Source of the DNA: Lachnotalea sp. AF33-28
GTDB taxonomy: Bacteria; Bacillota; Clostridia; Lachnospirales; Lachnospiraceae
NCBI RefSeq assembly: GCF_003477885.1
Contig: NZ_QUEE01000009.1
Span: 1-64,000, forward strand
Length of the DNA stretch: 64,000 nt
Direction: 5' to 3'
Every line of letters starts with the position of its first letter. The stretch's first letter is position 1. Position numbers and translations under genes: made by a program. The notes beneath the pieces were generated by a model. That model ran no database searches. It saw only the letters and a program-made list of their open reading frames with translations, and was not told the origin of the DNA. Shown piece by piece: positions 26,175 to 35,183 of the stretch.

Positions 26175-28457
26175 TTGAATAAGCTACATAATCGATCGAT
26201 CCGGCTGCAGCTGATCCTTGTTCTTCTGCTCATCAGCCTGCTTCCGTTTGTGCTCCTCGGACTCTATACCATCCATAAAACCACCACAGTCATGCGCGAT
26301 CAGGTGTTTGAGATGGAAATGGAATATCTGGACAAAAGCAGCATACAGCTGGAGTCCTATCTGCAGTATGCGGAATCTTACTTTTCTTCCACCGCCACGC
26401 AGGAAATCATGTCAAAATATTTCTACTCCGATTTGAATTACAGAGAATACTCTTCCCTGGTTTCCGTGCAGCGCTGGCTCGGTAATTTTCTCTCCCAGCA
26501 GAACATCACCCGGGCGGCCTATTTCATCAATTTCGAGAAAAACTATGTCATCGGAAATACTCTTACCGGCTTTTATGTGCAGGACGATGAGACGGAAAAT
26601 ATCTTGATGAGCCTGATTGAGGAATCCGAGCAGCAGAATAAAACCATATTCTGGACCAATATTCCCAACTGGGACGGTTTAAAGAGGACCGGCAAGAACG
26701 GCTATTTTGAAATTGAAGGGATCACCCTGTTCATCAAATGCCCTATGTACAGCAACAGCCGCCAGGGAGCGATTCTGGTCAGCATCGACAGCGGCCTGAT
26801 GAAGGATCTGTTAAAGAGAACCGACAGCCAGAACAGCTCCATGACCATCATCGATGAGCACGGCACCGTCATTTACTGCGAGGATTCCTCCTGGATCGGT
26901 AAAAGCGCAGAGGATATACCGGTGCTGGATGAGGTTGATTTTGGCACTGACCGGAACACCTGTTATATCCAGAACAGTTCCGGCAGCTACTATGCCAGCT
27001 ATTTAAAGGGCAGCAACGGGTGGGTCTATATGACTTTAAATGAAGCCGGCAGAGTGGAAAGCTCCTTAAACCATCTGCTGGGCACTTATCTGATGCTGGG
27101 CGGATGCATCGTCTGCCTGCTTCTGGCAGTGATTCTTCTGATCTGCCGCTGGCTGTATACGCCCATCCGCGGCCTTGTCATGAGAATCGGCAGCGCCGGG
27201 GAAGATAAAACCGGCAGAGTCACGGGCAATGAATTCCGCATTATTGAAGCCGGAGTGGATTCCATGATGACACAGAAGCAGCTGTTGGAAAAGCAGATCC
27301 TGCTGTTTCAGAACAGCTTAAAGGAACTGTTTCTTCTGAAACTGATTAAAAATCAGCTCAGTCCCGAACAGGCGGATAAAGAAATTGATGAGATCGGCAT
27401 TGAACGCGGCAATCAGTCCATGGCCATTCTCGTCTTTCAGATGGTCAGTCAGGAAGACAGCGGCAGCGCCGGACTACTCCAATTAATGGAGCGCATATAT
27501 GGCGTTCTGCCGCTGGATAAGACCATGGCCACCACCATCTTTAACGGGCTCTTTGTAGTCTGGATGGGCAGTTCACAGAATACCTCCGAATTCATGTCCG
27601 GCCTGTTTCAGATCAGTGAGACGGTTGCTGAAACATTTTCGGAAGAGGGAAATACCATATCCGTGGGGATCAGCGAAGTGTTCGGGGACTGCTCCCAGGT
27701 CCGCAGCGCTTACTATGAGGCAGCGGCTTCCCTGGCCTATCATCCGCAGACGGAAAACAATGTACTGCTAAGTGCCGCCGCAGAGCCCTCCGGCCCATAT
27801 TTTCCGGACGGTCTGTGCAGCCAGCTGAATTTCTCCATCCGCAACGGAGTTATGGAAGATGTGGAAAAGGCTTTGAACCGCATCGCAAAATCCATCTACT
27901 GTATTAAGCGGGATCCGAGAATCTATGAAGTTTATGTCATCCGGCTGGCCGCTTCCGTCCTCACCATGACGGAAGAGCCGGATCTGGAACAGAAAAACCT
28001 GCAGGACGCGCTGCCGGAACATATAGCCGAAGGGCTCGCGCGCGTCTATGATGTCCGATCCATGTGTCATTTCTTTATGAAGCACTTAATCAGGCCCATG
28101 ATGCAGGCCATAGGCGAAGGCAACAGCAGCGATCAGGAAGAATTAAGCCGCCGGGCGGTCACCATCATCCGCAGCGGCTTCACCTCCGACCTTACGTTAG
28201 AGAGCTGCGCAAAACAGCTGGGGTGCCATCCCATGTATCTGTGGCAGGTATTCAAAGAACAGAATCACGCCACCTTCTCACAGTATCTGGAGGATTACCG
28301 CTTCCATATGGCCCAGAAATGGCTCACGGAAACCGACCGTTCCATAGCGGTCATTGCGGAGGATCTGCGATACAGCAATTCGCAGAACTTCATACGCAGT
28401 TTCAAAAAGAAAACGGGGCTGACTCCCGGACAGTACCGTTCACAGTACAGGCCATAG
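26175..28457 (+). CDS. membrane-anchored AraC-family regulator with extracellular sensor
   Basis: The roughly 760-residue protein has a membrane helix at about residues 8-30, an extracellular Cache-like region to about 295, a second helix at about 300-325 and a C-terminal AraC domain. That domain holds two helix-turn-helix segments (LTLESCAKQLGCHPMYLWQV and IAEDLRYSNSQNFIRSFKKK) and the GLTPGQYR ending. Such regulators commonly control the adjacent LplABC-type sugar operons in Clostridia and Paenibacillus. I chose the TTG at 26175, seven bases after GGAGG; a GTG at 26169 is too close to it. Direct-repeat half-sites lie before the permease gene downstream. Confidence 0.88.
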   Translation: MNKLHNRSIRLQLILVLLLISLLPFVLLGLYTIHKTTTVMRDQVFEMEMEYLDKSSIQLESYLQYAESYFSSTATQEIMSKYFYSDLNYREYSSLVSVQRWLGNFLSQQNITRAAYFINFEKNYVIGNTLTGFYVQDDETENILMSLIEESEQQNKTIFWTNIPNWDGLKRTGKNGYFEIEGITLFIKCPMYSNSRQGAILVSIDSGLMKDLLKRTDSQNSSMTIIDEHGTVIYCEDSSWIGKSAEDIPVLDEVDFGTDRNTCYIQNSSGSYYASYLKGSNGWVYMTLNEAGRVESSLNHLLGTYLMLGGCIVCLLLAVILLICRWLYTPIRGLVMRIGSAGEDKTGRVTGNEFRIIEAGVDSMMTQKQLLEKQILLFQNSLKELFLLKLIKNQLSPEQADKEIDEIGIERGNQSMAILVFQMVSQEDSGSAGLLQLMERIYGVLPLDKTMATTIFNGLFVVWMGSSQNTSEFMSGLFQISETVAETFSEEGNTISVGISEVFGDCSQVRSAYYEAAASLAYHPQTENNVLLSAAAEPSGPYFPDGLCSQLNFSIRNGVMEDVEKALNRIAKSIYCIKRDPRIYEVYVIRLAASVLTMTEEPDLEQKNLQDALPEHIAEGLARVYDVRSMCHFFMKHLIRPMMQAIGEGNSSDQEELSRRAVTIIRSGFTSDLTLESCAKQLGCHPMYLWQVFKEQNHATFSQYLEDYRFHMAQKWLTETDRSIAVIAEDLRYSNSQNFIRSFKKKTGLTPGQYRSQYRP

Positions 28458-28508
28458 GGTCTATCATACATTTATACAGCCGCAGATTTTTTGCCGGCGG
28501 CTTTCGCA

Positions 28509-28552
28509 GGGACTGTGAGACAGCAGCTATCTTCACAGTCCCTTCCTTTTTT
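28509..28552 (+). terminator. terminator of the AraC gene
   Basis: GGGACTGTGA (28509-28518) pairs with TCACAGTCCC (28533-28542), followed by TTCCTTTTTT. It separates the regulator from the transporter operon. Confidence 0.88.
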
Positions 28553-28646
28553 GTTCCGGTCTTTCATCGCGGATTTATTTCTGCCGTAGCATTCAGCCAT
28601 TTGTGCATTTCGTATGTTTTCAAGCATTTTTCTCTATTTTATGCGC

Positions 28647-28736
28647 AATGATCATCTGATTATATTCCCCACTGTTTAAATGATTATGCTTTTTGACCAA
28701 ATGATTATTGATTATGCCGTTTTTTTAGTGCATTAT
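28647..28736 (+). promoter_or_regulatory. candidate AraC-activated promoter with three phased half-sites
   Basis: AATGATCAT at 28647, AATGATTAT at 28679 and AATGATTAT at 28700 are direct repeats spaced 32 and 21 bases, about three and two helical turns. The last one abuts a weak -35 (TTGATT, 28708-28713), 17 bases before CATTAT (28731-28736). The poor boxes plus an adjacent activator site fit class II activation by the upstream AraC protein. This is inferred from layout. Confidence 0.5.
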
Positions 28737-28752
28737 GTTCGCATGAACAGGA

Positions 28753-28788
28753 AGCCGGTTAAAGCCAATCAGTCTTTGGCTGCCGGCT
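28753..28788 (+). other. leader hairpin before the permease gene
   Basis: AGCCGG (28753-28758) pairs with CCGGCT (28783-28788), and AGCCAA (28763-28768) pairs with TTGGCT (28776-28781) inside it. The ribosome site follows shortly. It occupies the same place as the repeated two-hairpin leader element but differs in sequence. Confidence 0.5.
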
Positions 28789-28816
28789 GGTAACAATAGA
28801 AAGGAGATTTGCACTT

Positions 28817-29761
28817 ATGGCCAAACAAAAGGCACCGGGCATTCCCGCCATGAGCAATAAGCAGACATTAATGCACCGCATAAAAATGGATAAATGGCTG
28901 TATATCATCATGATACCCGGACTGATCCATTATGTACTATTCAAATACGCTCCCATGTGGGGCGTGCTGATCGCTTTTAAGGATTACAACCCTTACACCG
29001 GCTTCTTTGACAGCACATGGGTGGGTATGAAGCACTTTGTCCAGTTTTTCAGCAGCTCTAACTTCTCCAAGCTGTTCATCAACACGCTGTGGATCTCTCT
29101 GCTGAATATCGTGCTGGCTTTTCCCGCCCCGATCCTGCTCGCGCTCCTGATCAATGAGCTGCGGATGCAGCGGCTGAAAAAAGCGATCCAGACCTGTGTC
29201 TATATACCCCACTTTCTTTCCTGGGTCATCGTCGCAAGTCTGACCTATACGATCTTCTCCTCCACCGGGATCATCAACCGCATGCTGGAGTCCCTTGGAT
29301 TGGAAAGCGTGAAATTTCTCACCTCCACCAACATGTTCCGCCCGATGATCATCGGGCAGTCCATATGGAAGGGAGCTGGATGGGGAACCATCGTATTCCT
29401 CGCCGCCATGTCGGGCGTGGACCTGCAGCTCTATGAAGCGGCCATTGTGGACGGGGCCGGGCGCTTCCGCCAGACCTGGCATATCACGCTGCCCGCTATC
29501 CGCAGCACCGTCATCATCATGCTGATCCTGCGGATGGGTGATGTACTGGATACGGGCTTTGAACAGATCTTCCTGATGAGCAACGCCCTGAACCGGTCCG
29601 TATCGGAGGTGTTTGATACATATGTTTACACGCTGGGCATCACACAGGGATCCTACAGCCAGGCGACGGCAGTCGGACTGTTTAAATCGCTGATCGGTAT
29701 CATACTGATCTTCGGTTCCAACGCGCTGGCCAAACGGGCCGGCGAATCCGGTATATTCTGA
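28817..29761 (+). CDS. sugar ABC transporter permease, LplB type
   Basis: The 314-residue protein has six predicted membrane helices, the LplB-type block WGVLIAFKDYNPYTGF and an EAA loop EAAIVDGAGRFRQTWH near residue 215. AAAGGAG precedes the ATG. With the next two genes it forms a second oligosaccharide importer, again without its own ATPase gene. Sequence differences from the permease at 11566 are large, so the two loci are not a recent duplication. Import of rhamnogalacturonan fragments is inferred from the YetA-like gene downstream. Confidence 0.9.
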   Translation: MAKQKAPGIPAMSNKQTLMHRIKMDKWLYIIMIPGLIHYVLFKYAPMWGVLIAFKDYNPYTGFFDSTWVGMKHFVQFFSSSNFSKLFINTLWISLLNIVLAFPAPILLALLINELRMQRLKKAIQTCVYIPHFLSWVIVASLTYTIFSSTGIINRMLESLGLESVKFLTSTNMFRPMIIGQSIWKGAGWGTIVFLAAMSGVDLQLYEAAIVDGAGRFRQTWHITLPAIRSTVIIMLILRMGDVLDTGFEQIFLMSNALNRSVSEVFDTYVYTLGITQGSYSQATAVGLFKSLIGIILIFGSNALAKRAGESGIF

Positions 29762-29775
29762 CAAGGAGGCGCGAT

Positions 29776-30687
29776 ATGAAATCAAAAGCTAAAGAGCCGG
29801 CACAGAAGCTGCACCGCAACGACACCATATATTCCCGGATATTTGACGTATTCAATGTCATTTTCCTGATTGCGGTGGCCTTTCTGACCATCTCACCGTT
29901 TTTATATGTAATCGCCTGTTCCTTCGCAACGGAGCAGGAAATACTCACAAGGGCCTTTTTTCTGATCCCGCACACCTTTCAGATAGAGTCCTATAAGTAC
30001 ATATTCTCCTCGGCCACGCTGCCGAGAGCCTTTTTAAACACGTTGTTTATCACGATCACAGGCACGCTGCTCGCCATGTTTTTGACGGTCACCCTGGCAT
30101 ACTCCCTCTCCAAGAAGAGGCTGGCCGGCCGCTCCCTGATCCTCTCGCTGATCTCCTTCACCCTGGTGTTCAGCGGCGGCATGATCCCCACTTTCCTGGT
30201 GATCAAGGGCCTGCATATGATTGATACCTTCGCCGCCCTGATCATCCCCGGCGCTTTAAGCACCTGGAACCTGATCGTGGTAAAGAATTTCTTCGAAGGG
30301 CTGCCGATGGAGCTGGAGGAGGCTGCCAAAATAGACGGGGCGTCCGATCTGACGATCCTGGGGCGCATCGCTCTGCCCCTGTCCAAACCGGTGCTGGCCA
30401 CCTTTTCACTCTTCTATGCGGTGGGCTACTGGAACAGCTATACAAGCGCACTTTTGTATATCAACGATATGAAGAAATGGACGCTGCAGATCATGCTCCG
30501 TCAGATCATCATGCTGGCAAACGGCGTGATCGACGGCAGCGAATTTGACGAGCTGGCCACCCGGCCTCCGGCGGAAAGCATCCAGATGGCCGTGATCGTA
30601 TTCGGCACGCTGCCCATCCTTCTGGTTTATCCGCTGCTGCAGAAGCATTTTACCAAGGGCGTGATCGTAGGCGCCGTAAAAGGCTGA
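29776..30687 (+). CDS. sugar ABC transporter permease, LplC type
   Basis: The 303-residue protein has six membrane helices, the EAA motif LEEAAKIDGASDLTILG near residue 180 and the typical C-terminal QKHFTKGVIVGAVKG. The ribosome site GGAGG lies six bases before the ATG and 14 bases separate it from the partner permease. It completes the membrane channel of the importer. Confidence 0.9.
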   Translation: MKSKAKEPAQKLHRNDTIYSRIFDVFNVIFLIAVAFLTISPFLYVIACSFATEQEILTRAFFLIPHTFQIESYKYIFSSATLPRAFLNTLFITITGTLLAMFLTVTLAYSLSKKRLAGRSLILSLISFTLVFSGGMIPTFLVIKGLHMIDTFAALIIPGALSTWNLIVVKNFFEGLPMELEEAAKIDGASDLTILGRIALPLSKPVLATFSLFYAVGYWNSYTSALLYINDMKKWTLQIMLRQIIMLANGVIDGSEFDELATRPPAESIQMAVIVFGTLPILLVYPLLQKHFTKGVIVGAVKG

Positions 30688-30745
30688 TCTGCCGGCATAC
30701 TAACTCAAAAGTTCTAAAATTAAAACCATATAAGGAGGAACCAAC

Positions 30746-32305
30746 ATGAAAAAATCCATCAAAAGACTAACCGCCCTGGCCGCATCGGCCATGCTGCTGA
30801 TCGGCAGCATGGCAGGCTGCCAGAGCAACACCGCCAATGAAGGCACCACCACATCTGCCGCCAATTCGGGACAGACGCAGACTTCTGCTGCGGACCAGAC
30901 CACCAAGGGATCCGAGGAGCGCCAGAAAGTCAGCATTATGAGCCTGACCTTTAACGGAAACCCCGTTACCGAGGATAACATCCTGGTACAGAAGCTGGAG
31001 GAATACACCGGCTATGATATCGAATGGACCTGGATACTGGATGCGGACTACACCGATAAGATCAGCACCATGATCGCAGGCGGCACGCTTCCTGAAATCA
31101 CCCTGCTAAAATCCATCGATTCCAACGCGGTACAGAACTGCCGTGCAGGCGCGTTCTGGGATCTGACCGATTATCTGTCCAAATACGAAAACCTGTCCCA
31201 GATCGATGACATCGTAATGCAGAATATTGCGATTGACGGCAAAGTCTTTGGCATCCCCCGTTCCCGTACGCTTATGCGCCACGGCATCGTTTACCGCCAG
31301 GACTGGCTGGATGCGCTCGGCCTCAAGCCCGCCACAACGCTGGATGAATTTGAGGAAATCTTAAGACAGTTCACCTTTAACGATCCTGACGGCAACGGCC
31401 AGAATGATACCTGGGGCCTTGTTTCCACCAAAGCGTCCACCGGTTTTGATACGGCCGGCCTCTGGTTCGGCGCTCCCAACGGATGGGGTGAAGACGCGTC
31501 CGGCAAACTGCAGCCCGCGTTTCTGTTCGATGAGTATTTCGAATCCATGAACTGGCTGAAAGGCTTATACGATGAGGGCATATTGAATGAAGATTTCGCC
31601 ACTCTGGAGAACTCCGGCGTAAAAGATGCGTTCAAGGCTCAGCAGACCGGCGTATATATCAGTGACGCCGATGAAGCGAACTCTTTCTATACGCACTTTA
31701 ACACGGAAAACATCGATGCCAGCCTTACGGTTACCGCATCGTTTGAGACTCCTGCCGGCAAAGTTGCTCCGTCTACCGACGGTTTCTCCGGCATCCTGGC
31801 TGTTTCAAAGGCATCTGTCAAAACAGAAGAGGATCTGGACCGCTGCCTGACCTTCCTCGATAAGCTCAACGATGAATACTGCCAGAACCTTTTCACCTAC
31901 GGAATTGAAGGAACGGATTATGAAGTCAACGAAGACGGCACAGTTACCAAGCTCGGCACCGGCATCATTTCCCTGGGTGAGAGCGACGGTTTTAACCAGA
32001 TCATGATGAATGTAACGGATAAGCTCTTTAAGCAGACTCCTGCCAACGAACTGGCTGCACAGGTGCTGGATGTACAGGCAGAAAACAAAAACTATATTGT
32101 CAGCAACCCCGGCAAGGCTCTGCTGCGCACCTCCGATACCTATAACTCCGTAGGCGCTCAGCTGGATCAGCTGATCTCCGACGCCAGAATCCAGTACATC
32201 GTCGGCGAACTGGATGAAGAAGGATGGAAATCCGTCATCGAAAGCTGGAGACAGCAGGGCGGCGACAAGGTCATCGAAGAAGTAAACGCAAGCTACAGCA
32301 AATAA
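30746..32305 (+). CDS. extracellular solute-binding lipoprotein (LplA type)
   Basis: The 519-residue protein starts with a lipoprotein signal ending in GSMAGC, so Cys27 is lipidated. A Thr/Ser/Ala-rich linker follows, then a family 1 binding-protein fold with a TLPEITLLKSIDSNAVQ segment and a C-terminal helix pair. It delivers the oligosaccharide to the LplBC-like permeases encoded upstream. A strong hairpin follows the stop codon and may protect or partly terminate the message, which would give the binding protein more transcript than the downstream enzyme. Confidence 0.88.
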   Translation: MKKSIKRLTALAASAMLLIGSMAGCQSNTANEGTTTSAANSGQTQTSAADQTTKGSEERQKVSIMSLTFNGNPVTEDNILVQKLEEYTGYDIEWTWILDADYTDKISTMIAGGTLPEITLLKSIDSNAVQNCRAGAFWDLTDYLSKYENLSQIDDIVMQNIAIDGKVFGIPRSRTLMRHGIVYRQDWLDALGLKPATTLDEFEEILRQFTFNDPDGNGQNDTWGLVSTKASTGFDTAGLWFGAPNGWGEDASGKLQPAFLFDEYFESMNWLKGLYDEGILNEDFATLENSGVKDAFKAQQTGVYISDADEANSFYTHFNTENIDASLTVTASFETPAGKVAPSTDGFSGILAVSKASVKTEEDLDRCLTFLDKLNDEYCQNLFTYGIEGTDYEVNEDGTVTKLGTGIISLGESDGFNQIMMNVTDKLFKQTPANELAAQVLDVQAENKNYIVSNPGKALLRTSDTYNSVGAQLDQLISDARIQYIVGELDEEGWKSVIESWRQQGGDKVIEEVNASYSK

Positions 32306-32326
32306 ACCAGAATTTTGCAGCTCATT

Positions 32327-32361
32327 GCCGGCCGCCCGCAGTTTGACCGTGGGCGGCCGGC
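32327..32361 (+). terminator. GC-rich hairpin after the solute-binding protein gene
   Basis: GCCGGCCGCCC (32327-32337) and GGGCGGCCGGC (32351-32361) form a perfect 11-bp stem. Only a weak T stretch follows, so it is probably a partial terminator or mRNA-stabilising structure inside the operon. Confidence 0.55.
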
Positions 32362-32374
32362 CTTATATATGGCA

Positions 32375-32487
32375 GAAGCACACTGATGTGTGCGTAGGTC
32401 ATCAACCTTCGGTTGGTGACAGGGAAAGAGGAAGCACACTGATGTGTGCGTAGGTCATCAACCTTCGGTTGGTGACAGGGAAAGGAG
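32375..32487 (+). repeat. two-hairpin leader element, perfect tandem pair
   Basis: Two copies with a 56-base period (32375-32430 and 32431-32487) are identical until the last bases, where the second ends in AAAGGAG and supplies the ribosome site of the YetA-like gene. Each has GCACAC-TGAT-GTGTGC and GTCATCAACC-TTC-GGTTGGTGAC. The second stem has an A-T pair where the copies at 13902, 38394 and 45741 have G-C, a compensatory change. Confidence 0.9.
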
Positions 32488-32498
32488 AATTGAATGTG

Positions 32499-35114
32499 AT
32501 GTCACAGACAAAGATTGCTTTACACCGCCTTCACCGTATACCTGGAGCTTCTTATGTAACCTTCGGAGTTCCCTGGGCGAAGGGCGAGGTTAAAAGAACA
32601 GATACCTGGAATCTGGAGGATGAAACCGCCCGCACACTGCCCCTTCAATCCTCGGTACGGGCCTACTGGCCGGACGGAAGCGTCAAATGGACGCTCCATA
32701 CGGCGGATCTGACCCACAGCGCTTCCGACCGGATGTTTCTGTCTCCGGATCACCGAAGCCCCTCCTTAGACAGGGATTCCGATGAAAATACTAAGATCGA
32801 TGACGGGCCTGACCGCCTGTTCATCCGCCTCGGAAGCCTCCGGGTCCTGTTTACCAAAGACGGAAGCTGCGTGCCTTCCGTATCCTTTCAGGACAGGGAG
32901 TATATCCGCCGCGGCAGCCTGACAGTGCAGATCAGCCACCACAGACAGCAGGGAACACGCACGGTCAGCGATATCATGCCGTATTTCGGCACAGCGGATA
33001 CCTATACTGTGGAAGAGGTAGGCCCACTGCGTGCGGTTGTCAAACTGTCCGGCATCCATGTCCCCGAAGAAACCGGCTGTCCCGATTTCCGCGGTCAGGC
33101 GCTGCCGTTTACACTACGCTATTATCTGTACCGGGACAGCGATAAACTGCGGATCATGCACACCTTCTGCTACGATATGGACCACAGAACCGATTTCATT
33201 CAGTCTGTCGGCATGCAGTTTGACGCTCCGGTGCAGGGCCCCATTTATAACAGAAAGGTCCGCATCGCCGGCGATGGCGGGCTGCAAAAGGAATCCTGCG
33301 TGCTGTTAAAGAGCTGGCATCCGGCGCTTCCGGAAGATCTGTACCGGGCACAGATAGACGGTGAAAACCTGTCCTTAGACCCTGCGCGCGACCCGGATCC
33401 CTTTAAGGCCATGGATAATATGAATTTCTGGGACGGCTATCAGCTCATCCAGGATTCCAGCGAGCATTTCCGCGTCCGCAAAACCACAGGAGCGCCTGAC
33501 TGCGCGCCGGTGGATTCCCTGGAGGGGAACCGCTCCATGGGTTATCTCTACGCAGGGGATGAAAACCAGGGGCTGGGAATCGGCATGAAAGATTTCTGGC
33601 AGAAATATCCCTCCGGACTGGAGGTATCCGGCCTGCTCACCGATGAAGCGCGGTATAACGCCTGGTTCTGGACCCCCTACGGAGAAGCAATGGATCTTCG
33701 GTTCTACGACACAAAAGGCTGCAGCCAGGCCTATTACGGCGCAGGTGATATCACCCGCAGCACGCCTTACGGGATCGCCGTCACCAACGAACTCACCCTG
33801 GATTTCTATCATGGCAGCTGCCCCGCAGACCGGGAACTGCTGACGCGGGCCAAATTGGCGCAGACGCCGGAGCTATTAGTCTGCGAGCCGTCCTATTATC
33901 ACGATGTGCGCGCCTTCGGCAGATGGTCCCTTCCCGATCGCTCCACGCCTTCTAAGCAGTGGCTGGAGCAGTGCCTGGATCAGGCTGTGGGTTTCTATCA
34001 GAATGAGATCGAGGCCAGGAAATGGTACGGGCTGTGGAATTACGGCGATGTCATGCATTCCTATGACAGCACCCGCCACTGCTGGCGGTACGATCTGGGC
34101 GGCTGGGCCTGGCAGAATACGGAGCTGGTTCCCACACTTTGGCTGTGGTATTCATTTCTGCGCACAGGCCGGCCGGACATCTTTCTCATGGCCGAGGCCA
34201 TGTGCCGGCATACCAGGGATGTGGATGTGCTGCATATGGGAGAATTCAAGGGTCTTGGGAGCCGCCACAATGTAAAACACTGGGGAGGTTCCGCCAAAGA
34301 AGCCCGCATATCCATGTGCGGCCATCACCGCTTTTACTATTACCTGACAGGGGATGAGCGCACCGGAGATGTGCTGGACGAGGTTAAGGACGTGGATTTC
34401 ACCACCATCCATGCCGATCCGCTGCGCAATCACTATGAGAAGGACCCCAACGCGCCCTATCCCACCCATGCGCGTTCCGGCCCGGACTGGTCATCCTACT
34501 GTTTTAACTGGTTCACGCGCTGGGAGCGTTTTGAGGATCAGAAATACGCGGATAAGCTGCGCACCGGGGTGCATTGCCTGTCACAGGCCCCCTACCGGCT
34601 GATCTCCGGCGTGGATTTTGGATACGATCCCGAAAGCGGCAGGCTCTATTACATCGGTGAACAGAGCACCGGCGGTTCCCATCTGGCAGCCTGCATGGGT
34701 GGGCCGCAGCTCTATGTGGAGCTGGCAGATGTTCTGGAAGACCCCGTATGGGAGGAAATGCTGGTGGAATACGGTTCCTTCTATTACCTGTCACCCGAGG
34801 AGAAAGCGGCCGCCACCAACGATGTGGTCGGTTATAAGGACTGGTCCTTCCCTTCCGCTGCCGCCACGCTGGTATCCTTCGCCGCAGAAAAGAAAAAGGA
34901 TGAGGCGCTGGGCCGCAGGATCTGGGAGATCCTGACTAAGGACCGTAAGAAATATCCGTTTTCCTATGAAAATCTGGCGGATGCGCCTGCCGGCTCCGTA
35001 AAGAAAGAAATCCCCTGGATTTCCACCAATTCGGTGTCACAATGGTGTCTGAATGTCATTACCTCTCTGGATATGGCCGGGGAATATCTGCCGGAGGATC
35101 CGGACAGCATATGA
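32499..35114 (+). CDS. YetA/PcRGLX-like (PL26-type) exo-rhamnogalacturonan lyase family protein
   Basis: The 871-residue protein opens with VTFGVPWAKGEVKR and PLQSSVRAYWPDGSVKWTLH, hallmarks of the YetA/PcRGLX N-terminal beta domain. A central helical toroid (about 480-700, with NYGDVMHSYD and GHHRFYYYLTGD) and a beta-rich end follow. Family members include a fungal exo-rhamnogalacturonan lyase (PL26); Bacillus yetA lies beside lplABCD. There is no signal peptide, so it acts on imported oligosaccharides. The start at 32499 follows AAAGGAG; earlier in-frame ATGs lie in the leader repeat. Substrate is inferred from family, not proven. Confidence 0.78.
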   Translation: MSQTKIALHRLHRIPGASYVTFGVPWAKGEVKRTDTWNLEDETARTLPLQSSVRAYWPDGSVKWTLHTADLTHSASDRMFLSPDHRSPSLDRDSDENTKIDDGPDRLFIRLGSLRVLFTKDGSCVPSVSFQDREYIRRGSLTVQISHHRQQGTRTVSDIMPYFGTADTYTVEEVGPLRAVVKLSGIHVPEETGCPDFRGQALPFTLRYYLYRDSDKLRIMHTFCYDMDHRTDFIQSVGMQFDAPVQGPIYNRKVRIAGDGGLQKESCVLLKSWHPALPEDLYRAQIDGENLSLDPARDPDPFKAMDNMNFWDGYQLIQDSSEHFRVRKTTGAPDCAPVDSLEGNRSMGYLYAGDENQGLGIGMKDFWQKYPSGLEVSGLLTDEARYNAWFWTPYGEAMDLRFYDTKGCSQAYYGAGDITRSTPYGIAVTNELTLDFYHGSCPADRELLTRAKLAQTPELLVCEPSYYHDVRAFGRWSLPDRSTPSKQWLEQCLDQAVGFYQNEIEARKWYGLWNYGDVMHSYDSTRHCWRYDLGGWAWQNTELVPTLWLWYSFLRTGRPDIFLMAEAMCRHTRDVDVLHMGEFKGLGSRHNVKHWGGSAKEARISMCGHHRFYYYLTGDERTGDVLDEVKDVDFTTIHADPLRNHYEKDPNAPYPTHARSGPDWSSYCFNWFTRWERFEDQKYADKLRTGVHCLSQAPYRLISGVDFGYDPESGRLYYIGEQSTGGSHLAACMGGPQLYVELADVLEDPVWEEMLVEYGSFYYLSPEEKAAATNDVVGYKDWSFPSAAATLVSFAAEKKKDEALGRRIWEILTKDRKKYPFSYENLADAPAGSVKKEIPWISTNSVSQWCLNVITSLDMAGEYLPEDPDSI

Positions 35115-35134
35115 TCTCATAATGATTTGCCAAT

Positions 35135-35168
35135 GAAAAGGCTGCGGCGGCTGCGTCACAGCCTTTTC
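35135..35168. terminator. bidirectional terminator
   Basis: GAAAAGGCTG (35135-35144) pairs with CAGCCTTTTC (35159-35168). It sits between convergent genes: the YetA-like gene ending at 35114 and the AlbA_2 regulator ending at 35184. Confidence 0.7.
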
Positions 35169-35183
35169 ACTTTAGAGCACCTG

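Noticed and set aside
28064..28651. 195-codon plus-strand frame overlapping the end of the AraC gene
   Set aside because: It is out of frame within the AraC domain and then runs through a terminator; no recognisable domain.
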